Assembly: GCA_022579005.1 (NCBI GenBank)
Contig: MU401495.1
Coordinates: 123,739 to 187,738 of the forward strand
Length of the DNA: 64,000 nt
Direction: 5' to 3'
DNA from: Poronia punctata
Taxonomy: Eukaryota > Ascomycota > Sordariomycetes > Xylariales > Xylariaceae
Shown here one piece after another: positions 34,870 through 46,435 of this stretch. The notes under the pieces were generated by a model. That model had not been told where the DNA came from and made no database searches. It saw only the letters and a program-made list of their open reading frames with translations. A program made the position numbers and the translations under genes. Positions within the stretch are counted from its first letter, which is position 1. Each line of letters opens with the position of its first letter.

Positions 34870-35397
34870 CGTGGTGATGTGTTGTGATTGAGGGGCCCGG
34901 TGAGAGGCTGAGAGCTTAGCACCTAGAAAGATACAGTGAGTGAAAGTGAAAGTTGTTTGAATACGTGAAACAAGATCAGCTGATTTGATTACTAAGCGCC
35001 CAAACCAAAAATCAACGTCCGAGCGCGTGTAAGGGAGGACAAGGCCAAAATGGGCATATGGAGAGAGAGAGAGAAAGAGGTAGGACTTGAGGACATACGT
35101 ACGTGTGGATGACGATGTCTTTGTGTGCACGCATATCATGCGTGGACAGGGTATGGATGCAATCGAAGCATGTAGATAAAGGCGGAGTGCAGTTGCTGTT
35201 ACATATTGCTGCATGTCAGCTTACTAACACATTTAATATTTGTCTTAGATGTGCAGATGTAGCTCTCCTATCTTATCCCTATAGCCTATAGGCCTTTGGT
35301 CTCTAACATGTACTTCTCTTAGGTAAGCTCATGTTACATTGTTACTGTAATAGGTAATTTATGTTGCTTACAAGTAGACAAAGAGACCAAGTCTTAC

Positions 35398-35665
35398 TTC
35401 TTTGTTAGTGTTGTTATAATTTAATATAAAAGAATAATAAGTTTAAAAGGCATTGTATATAAACTATTTAAAAATATAGATTATATAATTTATTACTTAA
35501 TACCCTTAAAATTATACTAGGTTTTAAGGGGGTTTTATTTTTATATTTACTATAGCTATATAAATAGTATAATAAATATATACTTTATAGCTATAGCTCT
35601 CTTACAACATTTCTTCCAATTTTCTAAAAATCGTCTTAAAGTATGTTATACATAGCTTTACAATG
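35398..35665. repeat. Very AT-rich block, probable decayed repeat
   Basis: This segment consists mostly of A and T with TATA-rich words and shares CTATAGCTAT-type words with the hAT-like element at 20.4 kb. No convincing terminal repeats or target duplication were found. Such islands in ascomycetes often come from repeat-induced point mutation of transposons; that origin is inferred. Confidence 0.4.
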
Positions 35666-35977
35666 TCAATAAAGACGGTGGTGTTAGTATGTATCTCCTC
35701 ATGGTTTAGTCCTCATCTCTAGTCTACGCGTAAGTAATGACCAGCTCTATATGCAGACCTTGACCAATCCATGTCAGGTCTACTTGATAGGTTTGGATGT
35801 CGTCTATGACGAAGTAGAAACAGAAGATGTAGATAACCTAAGTAGTGGTTATTCTAGGTTAGCAAGGGGGTAGGTATTAGAGATGACCTATTTCACTTTC
35901 TTTTGATCACCTACGTGTGTCCGACTTTGGGATTATCCCATCCTATGTTATCCCATTCTTCTAATACCTACCGGTCC

Positions 35978-35985
35978 TATATAAA
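35978..35985 (+). promoter_or_regulatory. TATA box upstream of the P450 gene
   Basis: TATATAAA lies 103 nt before the P450 start codon, a normal distance for a fungal TATA box with a short leader. The following 100 bases are CT-rich, as is common near fungal transcription starts. Confidence 0.45.
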
Positions 35986-36087
35986 TCCCCTTACCTATCA
36001 TACATCCTCTTATCCAACTCGAATTTCCCTTATATCTCATCCTTCTTCAGCCGTTGACGTCTCCGGAAAGGCTACACATCCTCAACA

Positions 36088-38644
36088 ATGTTGTTCGAAG
36101 CAGCTACCCTCCATAACCTGTTGGTCCTAGCACTCCCCCTCGCTATCATCGTCTTCTTGCTCCAAGCAGCGTTCCGCAAAACGGAACCGAAGCTCCCACC
36201 TAGTCCGCCGGGCAGTGATCATGCCAAGTACCTACAAACTGATCGTTGGAATGTGTTCAAGGCGTGGAATGAGAAATACGGTATGTCCTCGGCTTTGTGC
36301 AGAGAGAAGTTTGTGTTGTTTGTTGACATGTGATTGCAACTTGGGGACAGGTAATGTGGCGAGCTTCTACACAGGGCAGCAGTTGAATGTCTGTAAGTTT
36401 TATCTGACCCTAGAGAAGTGAGCGGTGATGGGCTTGGGAAGGGGTGACTGATATGTTGTGATGGGTTGCTACCTACCTAGTGCTTGGAACTATGGAGGGC
36501 GCTATAAATCTTCTCGAAAAAGCCGGCGAGACGTTCTCCAGTCGTCCTGATTTTGTCATGGGGTAAGATAAGGTCAACATCCTCCCCTCTTCTCAATAAA
36601 GAAAAAAACACTCAACAAAGACTAGCGAATTCCTCTTCTCTCGGCTCCGAGGATTCTCCATGGTCTATGGTCAAAAATGGCGGAATTGGCGCACGGTTAG
36701 TTTTTTTCTTGTTTTCTATTCGAAAAACTCAAATCATGATAAGGGGGGCTAATGGAGGCGATAGATTCACAACTCGCATTTCAGCGCCAAGGCATCGCCG
36801 GCGGTGAAGCCGATGCAGGAGAATGAGTCGGCAATACTGATTAAGGATTTATTGGAGAATAAGGTGGAGGATGGGATTTTGGACCGTAAACATAAGATTT
36901 TGAGAAGGTAAGAGTACTGGGGAAGATTGGTGAGGGGAGGGTGCTGATGAGTTTGATAGGCATATGGCGTCTACCATGTTTCAGATGGCGTATGGACGGA
37001 GGGTTACGTCTATGGAGGATCCGTTGGTTACGGAGCATGATGGGGTTGAGGAGTGTAAGTACCTGGTTCTTCCGCTTCGACGAGGGTTTTGCTGATCATT
37101 TTGACAGATATTGAAAGGTACGTTGGAATCCCTGCTGTTATAAACAGATAACTGTTTGCAAGCTATTAACACTGCTTTTAGTACAAAGTAAGTATCATCC
37201 GATACGAACTCAACCTTCGAGTATGGACTAACTTATCGTCAGGGTCCCGGGCCGCTTCTTCCTCGAGAGTGTAAGTTCTCCCAGCCGTTATAAACTTTGA
37301 TCAAGAAATTAGAACTAAACACCAAAATAACCAGTGGCCTCAACTACTATGGCTCCCAGTAAGCAGCGCTTCTCCCTTCGCCATGGCAAAAGTTGCACTA
37401 ACATCCCCCCAGAAACCCTTACAGTGGTTCAGCTGGGAACCCGAGGCACGCCGAGACACCAACACGAGACTCTACATGACTGTAATGAACGACGTCAAGA
37501 AGCGAATGGAAGAGGGCACGCAAGTGCCATGCACAACCCAATGGGCTCTCGAACGACAAAAGGAATTGGGCTTCGATGACCTGGAACTGTCTTATGCGCT
37601 GTCCTCTCCGTGGGCCGCAGGTACTGGAACTGTGTCTACTGCGATTGAGATTGCCATGCGTAATGTTTAGTCTCTCTATGTTCTTACGATTCCTTTTATT
37701 TTTCGTTTGATACGGAGCGTGGACCTCTGCTGACCGTTTTCATGTAGTCGCCATCTTGCACTACCCAGAAGCCTACGCAAAAATCAACGAGGAAATGGAC
37801 AAGGTAGTAGGACGAGACCGTATGCCTACTTTTGCGGACTAGCAAAATCTACCTTATCTAGACACTTTTATCAAGGAGACCATGAGGTATATCTCCCTAT
37901 CCCATATACCCGTATGGTAATGGTCTGACGTGTGTTGGATGCAGATGGCGCCTCGTGACACCAACAGTCATTGCGCACTCTTCGACCCAGGATTATACGT
38001 ATAAGGGCATGTTTATTCCGAAGGACACGGCGATTTATCCTAACGGAACGTGAGTTGTCCCCTTGAACCCCAAATCACAAACTTCATCCATCTGTCTGGT
38101 GATTAGCTGACAAATATGAACTCTTGTAGGAGGATGATGAGAGACCCAGCGGTATTCCCCGATGGCGATGCATTTAAGCAGGAGAGATTCCTGAATGTCA
38201 CCGATCCAAGACTGCAGACGTACAAGTTTGGCGTGTTTGGGTTTGGCAGAAGAATTTGTCCGGGCATGTATGTTGCGCTGCAGTCGCTTTATATGGCTAT
38301 GGCGCGGTAAGTGGAGCCTCTCCCTCCTTCTCTCCCTCCTTCTCTCCTTCCTTCTCTCCCTCCTTCTCTCCTTCCTTCTCTAATTCATCCCCTCTTTCCG
38401 CTGCCCTTTCATCTCAAACCCCTACTACCTAACCCACTGACACTGACGTTGCCAAAACAGCATGCTCTGGGCATTTGAAGTCCTCCCCGTCATCGAAAAC
38501 GGCAAACCCTATATCCCCGACCCTGATGACTTCAGCTACGGCCTTGTCAGCTACCCCGCGGCGCTGAAATACAGACTTGTTGCCCGAAGTGAGAATCATA
38601 GGGAGATTGCTATGAGGGAGGCGGAGTTGCCGGGGTCGTATTGA
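36088..38644 (+). pseudogene. Cytochrome P450 with 15 exons and one in-frame TAG
   Basis: Exons: 36088-36280, 36351-36392, 36481-36562, 36626-36695, 36765-36907, 36960-37054, 37108-37117, 37182-37187, 37243-37270, 37335-37358, 37413-37659, 37748-37886, 37945-38049, 38130-38306, 38461-38644. They join in frame to 514 codons. An N-terminal membrane anchor (about residues 8-30) precedes a Pro-rich hinge (KLPPSPPG). Further marks are VYGQKWRNWR (C helix), the I-helix AAGTGT, the K-helix ETMR (split by an intron) and the heme loop FGFGRRICPG with its Cys ligand. Codon 345, at 37840-37842 in the FAD-x-QNLPYLD stretch where a charged residue is usual, is TAG. Nothing else is broken. The pattern is that of microsomal monooxygenases of secondary metabolism; the substrate is unknown. 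Exons of 10, 6, 28 and 24 nt are unusually small and are inferred from frame and family match. Confidence 0.8.
38318..38382. repeat. CT-rich tandem repeat inside the last P450 intron
   Basis: Imperfect repeats of CTCCCTCCTTCT and CTCCTTCCTTCT run head to tail within intron 14 (38307-38460). The intron stays spliceable, with a CACTGAC branch-like word near its 3' end. Confidence 0.7.
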
Positions 38645-38792
38645 GAGAGAAAGGGAAAGGGGGGAGAGGAGAGAATCAAGTGAATGGCTAAATCCAACAT
38701 TTGGTCAGAGGCTTTGCGTTGATGTGGATCAAAGGGGAGTTATACCTACCTACCTACCTTGATTGCCTGCACCGGCTCCTTTGGTTGGGATG

Positions 38793-39160
38793 CTCCTTGA
38801 TATTGCTCACGATTTTGGTAGAGCTGTAGACACCATCTTCGAAATGTCGAATAGCATAGTTAAAGAAGTTGATCTCTGGCATATATGATTATGGGCAAAT
38901 TCAAAGACGGAACTATACAGAACATGCTAATGTTGTTAACTCTCCTGTGCACTACTTAATCGAGATTTGTGCATGGCAGAATCCCGATGTTCAATATGTC
39001 TGTGGATTGGACAGAGAACTGACATACGCAGAGCAGGAGCTTTACACCAAGTCAAGCAGCCTTGTCAAGTATTTGCTGGCATGCAGATTGAAATGTCGAA
39101 TGCCTGTACTGATCATCTTCCATAAGACTCGGTGGGCAATCATACCCATGGGCCATGGTC
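38793..39160 (+). pseudogene. Relic of a nonribosomal peptide synthetase (condensation-adenylation junction)
   Basis: The frame from 38793 reads LLDIAHDFGRAVDTIFEM and on to KEVDL, like the end of a condensation domain. A one-base shift then gives GQIQRRN, then NVVNSPVHYLIE, NPDVQYVCGLDRELTYAEQELY, LVKYLLACRLK and MPVLIIFHKTRWAIIPM. That order (IxRWN, V-H-L-I, P-D-A, ELTYAEL, P-LCFEKS-WAIVAM) is the standard start of a fungal NRPS adenylation domain, ending at the A2 region. After 39160 the match stops abruptly; nothing of the remaining domains is seen. One frameshift and truncation at both ends mark it as a relic. It lies about 150 bp past the P450 pseudogene on the same strand. Confidence 0.72.
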
Positions 39161-40170
39161 GTAGTCATGAAGTATGTAAAACAGTTAGAATAACCGATTG
39201 TATTTGTTAACCAATGGCAGGACTGGCAGCATAATATTGCCTATTGATACCTACTGTGATAATGCCATGTTGTTATGGGTCATTAATGCAAAGTCGGCAA
39301 TTTGGATAGGGGGGGCCCAATGTACATGGCCCAGTCATTCAACTACCTACAATAGAACCTCTCAATGACAGAATGTACCTACATACATACTTACCTACAC
39401 CTATTGACATGTCCTATTGAGAAAGCCCTCTATTGTGATTTTCAAGGCGGTGTGTTTTCTGCCGAAAATACGTCTATATAAACCTCTCTACTTTCGCCGA
39501 CTCTTCCCTCTCTCTCTTCTTCCCTTTCTTACCTTTTTTTTGTTGGTTATTTACAACGTCAAACTGCTTGTTTACGTTAACAATGCCTCTTTTTATGTTT
39601 ATTAATTGTTACTGATTCCCCCTCCTCTTTTACCTGTTAATTCTTTTTATTTCTATTTGTTTTTCTTCTTTTTATCTTTCTTTTCTCTGTCTATGGTTCC
39701 GCCTCCGGCTCCCTACGGGGTTTCTTCTTCTTTTCTCTTTCATTTTTTTTGCTCCCGCTCCCGCCCCCGTACGGTGGGGTTTCTTCTTCCTTTTGACTTT
39801 GTATTTTCCTTCCGTTTTCTCTCTCTCTTTTGTTTGGCGAACCGCTTCCGCCGCTCCATGTTTCCTTTCTTCTCTTTTTTTTTTCTTTGGCGGTTTGCGT
39901 GTTTCCCTCCCCCTCTCTCTCTCTCTCCTCCGTGTCTAAAAACCAGACACGCTGGAGAGAAAGAGATATCTTCCTTCTACACAGAGGGAGAAGAGGTTAG
40001 AGTCATGTTAAGAGATGCGACAACCCAACACCAGGGTTTGTCGTTCTCGCAGATAAACGACTGTCTTGCTGCCTTGGGTATGGGTCCATTCAAAAGCCAA
40101 CATATGGCAACCCATACGCCAACTTCGCAGCTGGCGCGTTGTGTTTGGGTCGAAGAGCAGGTCGACTGGT

Positions 40171-40252
40171 GTAAGTCTTGTCTTTTTTTGTTTCTTTTTG
40201 TTTCTTTTCCTTTGTCTGAATGATAGAGTTGTTCACTAACCTTTTTGCACAG
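40171..40252 (+). other. Orphan intron-like element
   Basis: GTAAGT at 40171, an ACTAAC branch point at about 40234-40239 and a pyrimidine tract ending in GCACAG at 40252 make a textbook 82-nt fungal intron. Splicing joins a Cys-containing upstream frame to a Thr/Ser/Pro-rich frame (ASNIATTAPTTVRTEMTAASP) starting at 40253. The upstream exon start and the product are unknown, so no CDS is claimed. Confidence 0.35.
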
Positions 40253-40486
40253 AGCATCCAACATTGCTACCACGGCGCCGACAACGGTTCGGACGGAAAT
40301 GACCGCTGCGTCGCCAAATCAATGTATCCATTGTTGTTCTTGCTTAGAGCCATGATACATGGAAGACAAGTCGCGGCAAACCCGGCTTTCTACAACTGTG
40401 CTCACCATTGCCCTCTCCTCCGATTTCAAGATCGTTGTTTGGAGGGCAGTGACCCATACAGGGGAAAAGGCCGGCAACTTTATTGC

Positions 40487-40511
40487 CAACTGTTGGAGTT
40501 CCCAACAGTTG
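40487..40511. repeat. Short inverted repeat (10-bp stem, 5-nt loop)
   Basis: CAACTGTTGG at 40487-40496 is the exact complement of CCAACAGTTG at 40502-40511. It could form a small hairpin. No T-run follows that would suggest a terminator-like role. Confidence 0.6.
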
Positions 40512-41672
40512 TGAAAACCAGGCTTTCAATTTTGTTCCCCAAAACATCCCTGTGTCTCTCTGTTGTCTGTGAGTTTCTGCACAATATCTTACCTGTTTGT
40601 GAACTTTCTAACAAAAGCTGACTCTTTCTCAAGTTGGCAGTTTAACTGTAACATTGTGGTTTTTTATCCCATTGCGATCTTTTGACTGTCTTTCGACCGA
40701 CTTGCAAGATACTTTGGTCGTCGCTCTCCCTACCTACCTTACTTTACCCACCCCTGGCAGCAAAAACTCGAGCTGCCCCACCGGTTGTTCGATCATCTTT
40801 CCACAGGGGGACAGACCGTTTCCCGACACAGCAGCCACCATAAGGACAACACCTAATGATCCAGGCCCTGAGAGAATTGTCTTGTTGCCAATTAACACGA
40901 CACTTTCGCCAACTCTCTCTCTCTCTCTCTCTTCTTGCCAAACACACATCTTTTGCATCACAGATCCCTAAAACAATCAAACACTCCACAAAGAAGTAGC
41001 AAGACAAACATGGAACCCCAAGATATTCTGTCTTCTTCTTAGACAAACAAAAGCCCGCAAAGATGAGGACAGCCCTGACAAAGACACCGGACACAATGAA
41101 GAAGAAGACGACCCCAATACAAAAAGCTACCTAGAGCAAGATGCTCATCTTGACAAATGGAAGGAGAAGATAATCATCACTTGCTCTTTAACCTAGAGGA
41201 GTAAGAGAAAAACAAAGAAAAGAAGTAATAGAGGACGGAATAAATAGTACACCTCCTACTATATAAGGTTGTGTTGTAGGAAAGTCACCGGGGGCTGTCT
41301 GTCCTTAAGTCGAGACGGAATCTACCAATCTCTACATGACCAATACAATAACAATACTACCACTTGCTTGTCTTGATTAATATAATTTTTTTAATGTCTT
41401 GCCTGTCTTGAAAACTTGTAAAGTTCCTTGTAGATAAAGGGCAAGGGAATAGTGGCATGGTTTTAACGTACTTGTTTCTCTCCTTTTATCTTTTAATTAA
41501 AATCTTGCGCAGTTGAGAAGTTGTTACCTCTAACCTACTTACTTACTTACTTTAAACTTATCACTTGCTCCTCTCTACTTACCTCACCATCTTAAGTTCT
41601 TGCTTTTATAAACATGACCTATTATCGTTGACCTGTTCATCATTCTATATACATAACCGTACTCTCAAAAAA

Positions 41673-43342
41673 TTAACTAGTCATTACTTCATCTTTCGTA
41701 TACCCAGAAAACTGCCTCCACCTCGTCCCAAACTTGAACACAAACAGCGGTATAGGCGCCAACGCAAGCCCAACAGCAGCGAGGACGGAAATCCCCACCC
41801 CCCAATCAAACCTCCTGACAAGCGGGTCCGTAGCCAGCGGCAGGATCGTGCTCATCAGACATCGTGTGACGATGATAGCCGTCATGCCCGAAGCAGCGTA
41901 TAGGCCGAAAGCATCGACCACGTAGGCGTTTAGTGGGAGATAGACCAGGATCAGCGCGAGACCCATGAGTCCAGTGGTGAGCAGGAATAGCGGTAGGGGA
42001 AGAGCGGCCTGTGCGGCCCAGCCGTAGAGAGAGATGACTAGGGGAAGACTGAATGCGCCGATGACGCAGATCGGGAGACGGAACTCGGCGGCTCCTTGGC
42101 CGTTGTTTCGGTCGCGGAGTTTGATGTAGATCCCGTCTAGGAGCGTGTTTAACCCGAAAACGCCGATGACGGAGCCGATACCTGTTGTGGGGGGTGGTGG
42201 TTAGCGGTGGGGGGGAGGGACTGATATGATATGATATGATATGGTAGTCGTAAAGAAACTTACTAAATGAGATGAAAGCCAACCCCGTCTGAGCAGGCGA
42301 GAGACCATACAGTTGCTGCAAGATATCCGGAAGAGTGGTAGAATAAACGTAATAATAGCTAAACATGACAGACCCATACAGAGACATGGCCTGCAGAACA
42401 CCCGACCCGGCAAACACGGCCGCGGGACGGAAAGCGCACTCGGCGACTTTGCGCAGAGGAGTTGACTTATTATTATCGTCGTCGTCGTCGTCAAACATGG
42501 TGCGTAATTTCGGATTCCCCGTCTCCTCCCTCAGTTTCGCGGCGCGACGACGCAGGATGGCAACCTTGTACGTCTCGCGGAAGCAAGTGAGGAAGACGAG
42601 TTCGCAAGCGAAAGCCAGGAGGGCCGAGAGCCAGAGCACGCTACGCCAGCCCAACGTCTCGGCTATGGCGCCGGCGAGGGCGGGGCCGAGCGAGCCGCCG
42701 ACGAGGGGCGCGAGCGCGATCAGCGAGATGGGCTTCCCGCGCTTCTCGGACGGGAACATGTCGCCGACGATGGCGGGGCTCAACACGTTGGAAGTGACGG
42801 CGAGGCCGGTCAGGGCCCGCGCCGTGATGAACACGGCCGTGCTCTCCGACAGGGCGGCCAGTGCCGTCGCCAGGATGAAGAGCACCGTGGCGCAGTTGAC
42901 GACCGGATACCGCCCGAAGACCTCGGACATGGGCGCGATCAACAAGGGGCCGGCGGCTTCGCCTAGCTCCCAGATGGTCACGAGGAGGACGCTGGATGAT
43001 TTGCTGACGCGGCCGTTGTCCAGGTCGTAGACGATGCGGTTCGCTATCGGCACGACTGAGATGCATGTGAATGTCCTTTTTCGGGTGTTAGTCAGTAGCT
43101 AAGGTAGATTGATAGATAGATACGAGTAAGCAAGTTATGTTTTTTCGATAAACCACATACACTGTAAATCCCATAAAGGCCAAAAGGGCGACAATTCCCC
43201 ATTTATAAAGTGCCGGCCACTCCAAAGGATTCTCCTCGTCGCCATCTGCGTCGAAATCGACTATGTCCTTGCTATACGGCGCATCGCAGCGCTCCGTATC
43301 TACGACGTGAACGTCGGCAAGTAGCGGTTGCGACTCGTCCAT
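41673..43342 (-). CDS. MFS transporter (DHA1 type drug:H+ antiporter), intact
   Basis: Exons 43161-43342, 42264-43075 and 41673-42181 join in frame to 500 aa. The N-terminus is acidic and cytosolic, with a DEENPLEWP motif typical of fungal DHA1 pumps. Twelve membrane helices are expected. APMSEVFGRYPVV is the loop 2-3 motif A, ARALTGLAVTSNVLSPAIVGDMFPSEKRG follows, then a cytosolic central loop with an Asp run (encoded by GTC repeats on the plus strand). The C-terminal half has LYGLSPAQTGLAFISF and LNAYVVDAFGLYAASG. Family members export drugs or metabolites across the plasma membrane; the substrate is unknown. Intron 2 contains a GATAT pentanucleotide repeat. It closes the 32.9-43.3 kb block in which the neighbouring MFS and P450 are broken, while this copy is intact. 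Confidence 0.88.
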
Positions 43343-46300
43343 CTCTCTCTCTCTCTCTCCCCGCTTGTATACTTGAAATTGTCCAACCTAACCTACGCCT
43401 CCCCTTCTTGTTTATCGTAAGCGGTTTATAGTCTAATGTGTAATATTCGTCGTCTCAAATGGTCTACAAGTTTAGAAGGTCGTAACAAAATGAATATTAG
43501 ATGAGTGTTGTTGTTAAGTGAAAATTTCAAGAAAAAGTATAGGCACGTCAAACTGGGGCCTTTGTATCCACAATCCCGCTTTGGAGTAGGTATTTATCCA
43601 CCTCCGCTCTAGAATTTACCTACCGATATCTGGAGATGGGCGAACCCCGCCGTTATTGTACACACACAAATTTCCCTTGATGTTACATGAAAGCGGCATA
43701 GTGCTGCACCGGGATCGGATCGGCTCTGTCAACCAAAGGGCGACACTTTATATACGACGACATGTTGCGTGGACTATAAGCGTGTAATAAATATGAATGA
43801 TTGTTGCCATCTGAAAAGATTTAACCTACTTTAGGAAGTAGCGTTTTGCATGAATCATGGAACTAACCACGGGCAAAAGTATGGCAGTTGATTCAATCAA
43901 TTAAGCCACCCCCGAGCCGAAGCCGAAGCCGGGACTCAAGGGCCAAGGCACACACCCGGTGCCTGGTCACAAACAATCACAGCGGCTACGTAAAACAAAC
44001 AAATACCCGCATATGTAGAACGGGAGTCGTATTCAATATACTTACGGCAGTTATAAATGATTTATTTGGCTATGTCTTGTTGACCAGAAGTTGCTTTCCG
44101 TCTACCATATCTTCAAACGCTCTATCTCTCTCTCTCTCAATATTTCCATATTACCTGTACCTGCCTTTCAGCCCGCATGACAAACATTTTCGTTGTATTG
44201 TTGAATTATGTGTACAATTAGCCTCTTTATTGGCCACCTACTCGTATGTGAGAGTGAGTGACGGTATGTAAAGGTAGGGGGTCCCGACACGACGGAAAAG
44301 CCCAAAATCACCGGCGGGCGGCGGCCTTTTATAGTAGTAGGGGAATAAACAAAAGCAAAACCGGGTTGCTATGCTTACTTAACCGAGAGATAAGGCGGTG
44401 GGTAGTACCGACGTCCTATTAAACCGGGAATAAAGAGTTTGATGGCTTACAGGTACTCAAGGTACTATATATGGAGATAAGGTTCAAATCACTGCATTGG
44501 TCGCGAGCTGACATAGGACTTAATTTACCAGTGGGCGGTTGATAGGTATACAATATATGTACGTCTCTTTTCTGCTATAAGTCGCCAGCGCATGGATTTA
44601 TTCTGACCATATCGACTTTTCAAATCACAGGTATTTAGAAAGTATATGCCTTAGAGGCTTGAAAGTAGGAGACTGTCTCAACTACTCAGTATAGCGAGTA
44701 TGAGATACTACAGAGTCCAGACAATGCCCAAAGTAAATTATGCATCAAGGATACGAAAACAACATGAGAGATTATCACATCAGATATTAGCCAAGCCCGC
44801 CGCTTAGAAGGGACCCGTGCATTGACATAAAAACGGGTCTCCATAAGATTCCTGGAATCCCTTTCGAATGACAACGAAAATACTGACTAATCGGTTCAGT
44901 TCCGTCGACTTTTCTTTGCTCGCACATAATCAACACAGATAGATAGATTAGAAGCTGACGGGCCCGGCTGGTCTTCAACGGACATCCGTGGTATTATATA
45001 ACAAAGCGAGTTGACAGGTATGGAGGTCGGAAATCTGTACGAATAAAACACATGTGGGATAGATATACTGCGTCTGAACGGTCAAGTACCTAGTTATAGC
45101 CAGGTACGAGAAAATGGCCTGATACCTATCTCAAACAGGATGTACGTGTGGTACAGGCACCACAATCGCGGTTTGCTTCGTGGTAATAATCCTGTGGGCT
45201 TAAGTCCGATACACGTAATTTCCTCAGCTGCCCGGAGACAGAAAGCGTTATCGCCGCTTGGTAATATGTAAGTGGAATCGGTACCCTACATTGTACCAAA
45301 CATATGGCTATTTCTCGACCAATGAAAACTATGACATCACCTTATCTCCTGCAAATCATGTCCCTTTAGAGAAAGCCGTTCTGGTACCTACCTTTATCAG
45401 CAGAAACACGGTTCAATACGTGGGGTAGAAAAGAAGGGGGAAAAATTATTTGTTCTACGAGATGGATTAGTAATGCACTGATATTTAATTGATATTGAAT
45501 CAGCAGCTAGTGAATGCGATCTAGAAAGGAGGGATAGCGCAATGCCAATCGAGCAAGAGAAGACTATTAAATACTAGTGTGAGGAAGCTAGAGCTTTGCC
45601 GCAGAAACTTGCCATTTTTTCTTCTTGTTGATTTATAATATGCTCCCCGTTTTTAACTCTAGCCATCTGACATAACTTTTGCGTCCACTCTGCAAGTGGG
45701 GTTTGTTTGTATGCAGAGAAACACTATGCCCGTCTTTAGTTTGATGTTTTGGACTAGGGACGGGTACATATTTACGGTGTTGGAGTCAAACTGGACTGGA
45801 TCCTATTTTGGGCCAACTATCCCCTATTACGGAACGCCAAGGAACCTAAGATAGGTGCCTAATCTTGAAATCCCCACAGTGTGGAGGGGATGATGTACAG
45901 TATTTCTAGCTGTGAGACAAGCAAACAGCGGCTCCGGGAGACGTCACCGGCGGCAGAAGAGACCAGCCGGTCCCGCCCCTAATGAAGAACTAGCTAGAGA
46001 ACAAACGGTGAGATGACATGCTTCATAACCCACATTTAAGTGATGGATTGACATGGACATACAGTTGAACTGAACAGAGCGTTTATAATCATCCCAAGGA
46101 CCCAAGCACCCAAGATGGAGAAAAGAACTCTTATACCCGCAGCTCCGACCTCTTGGATCTCTTATTAGAAACAGTTCGGGTACGAGCCTTAAAGGTTAGG
46201 CCGAATCTCTAGTTTTGTTAATAATACAATATCCACAGTAATAACCATAAATAAGAACTTACCTGTTGCTCCTTCCTTTGTTTGCTCTTGCGTACGTACC

Positions 46301-46435
46301 TTAGTCTAGTGGGCCGCTGTAATCCTTCCCTGAGCTGAGCGCACTAGAGGAGTCTGATTGTTCTTTGTGGTTTCCACAAACATTCAGATATAACCTTTAG
46401 ACCAGGGCGAAAAAGAGGAGGATTAACTAGGCACT
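43343..46435. other. Intergenic, divergent promoters of MFS and ABC transporter
   Basis: Three kilobases between the MFS gene (minus) and the ABC pump (plus). No open frame, tRNA or clear repeat was supportable. CT tracts occur at about 43343-43358 and 44123-44136. It must contain both promoters, but no drug-response element could be identified with confidence. Confidence 0.5.

Larger units (their letters stand above)
34870..36087. other. Divergent promoter region with AT-rich block
   Basis: Between the MFS pseudogene (minus) and the P450 pseudogene (plus), which diverge from here. It contains a GA tract near 35061-35075, the AT-rich block listed separately and a TATA box before the P450. 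No coding sequence seen. Confidence 0.55.
39161..41672. other. Intergenic, one possible unrecognised spliced gene
   Basis: Contains T/C-rich stretches with a loose duplication around 39700-39800, a canonical intron-like element at 40171-40252, a short hairpin at 40487-40511 and a CT tract at about 40915-40932. The long plus-strand frame 39606-40223 is low complexity and not credited. No further NRPS sequence was noticed. Confidence 0.4.

Noticed and set aside
39606..40223. 205-codon plus-strand frame, at first taken for a membrane protein
   Set aside because: Its Phe/Leu/Ser content comes from T/C-rich low-complexity DNA, and no homology or sensible topology is visible. The part after 40171 is intron-like.
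42217..42240. GATAT repeats considered as part of a repeat array or CRISPR-like structure
   Set aside because: It is a short pentanucleotide microsatellite inside an intron, with no spacers; no CRISPR-like array exists in this eukaryotic window.
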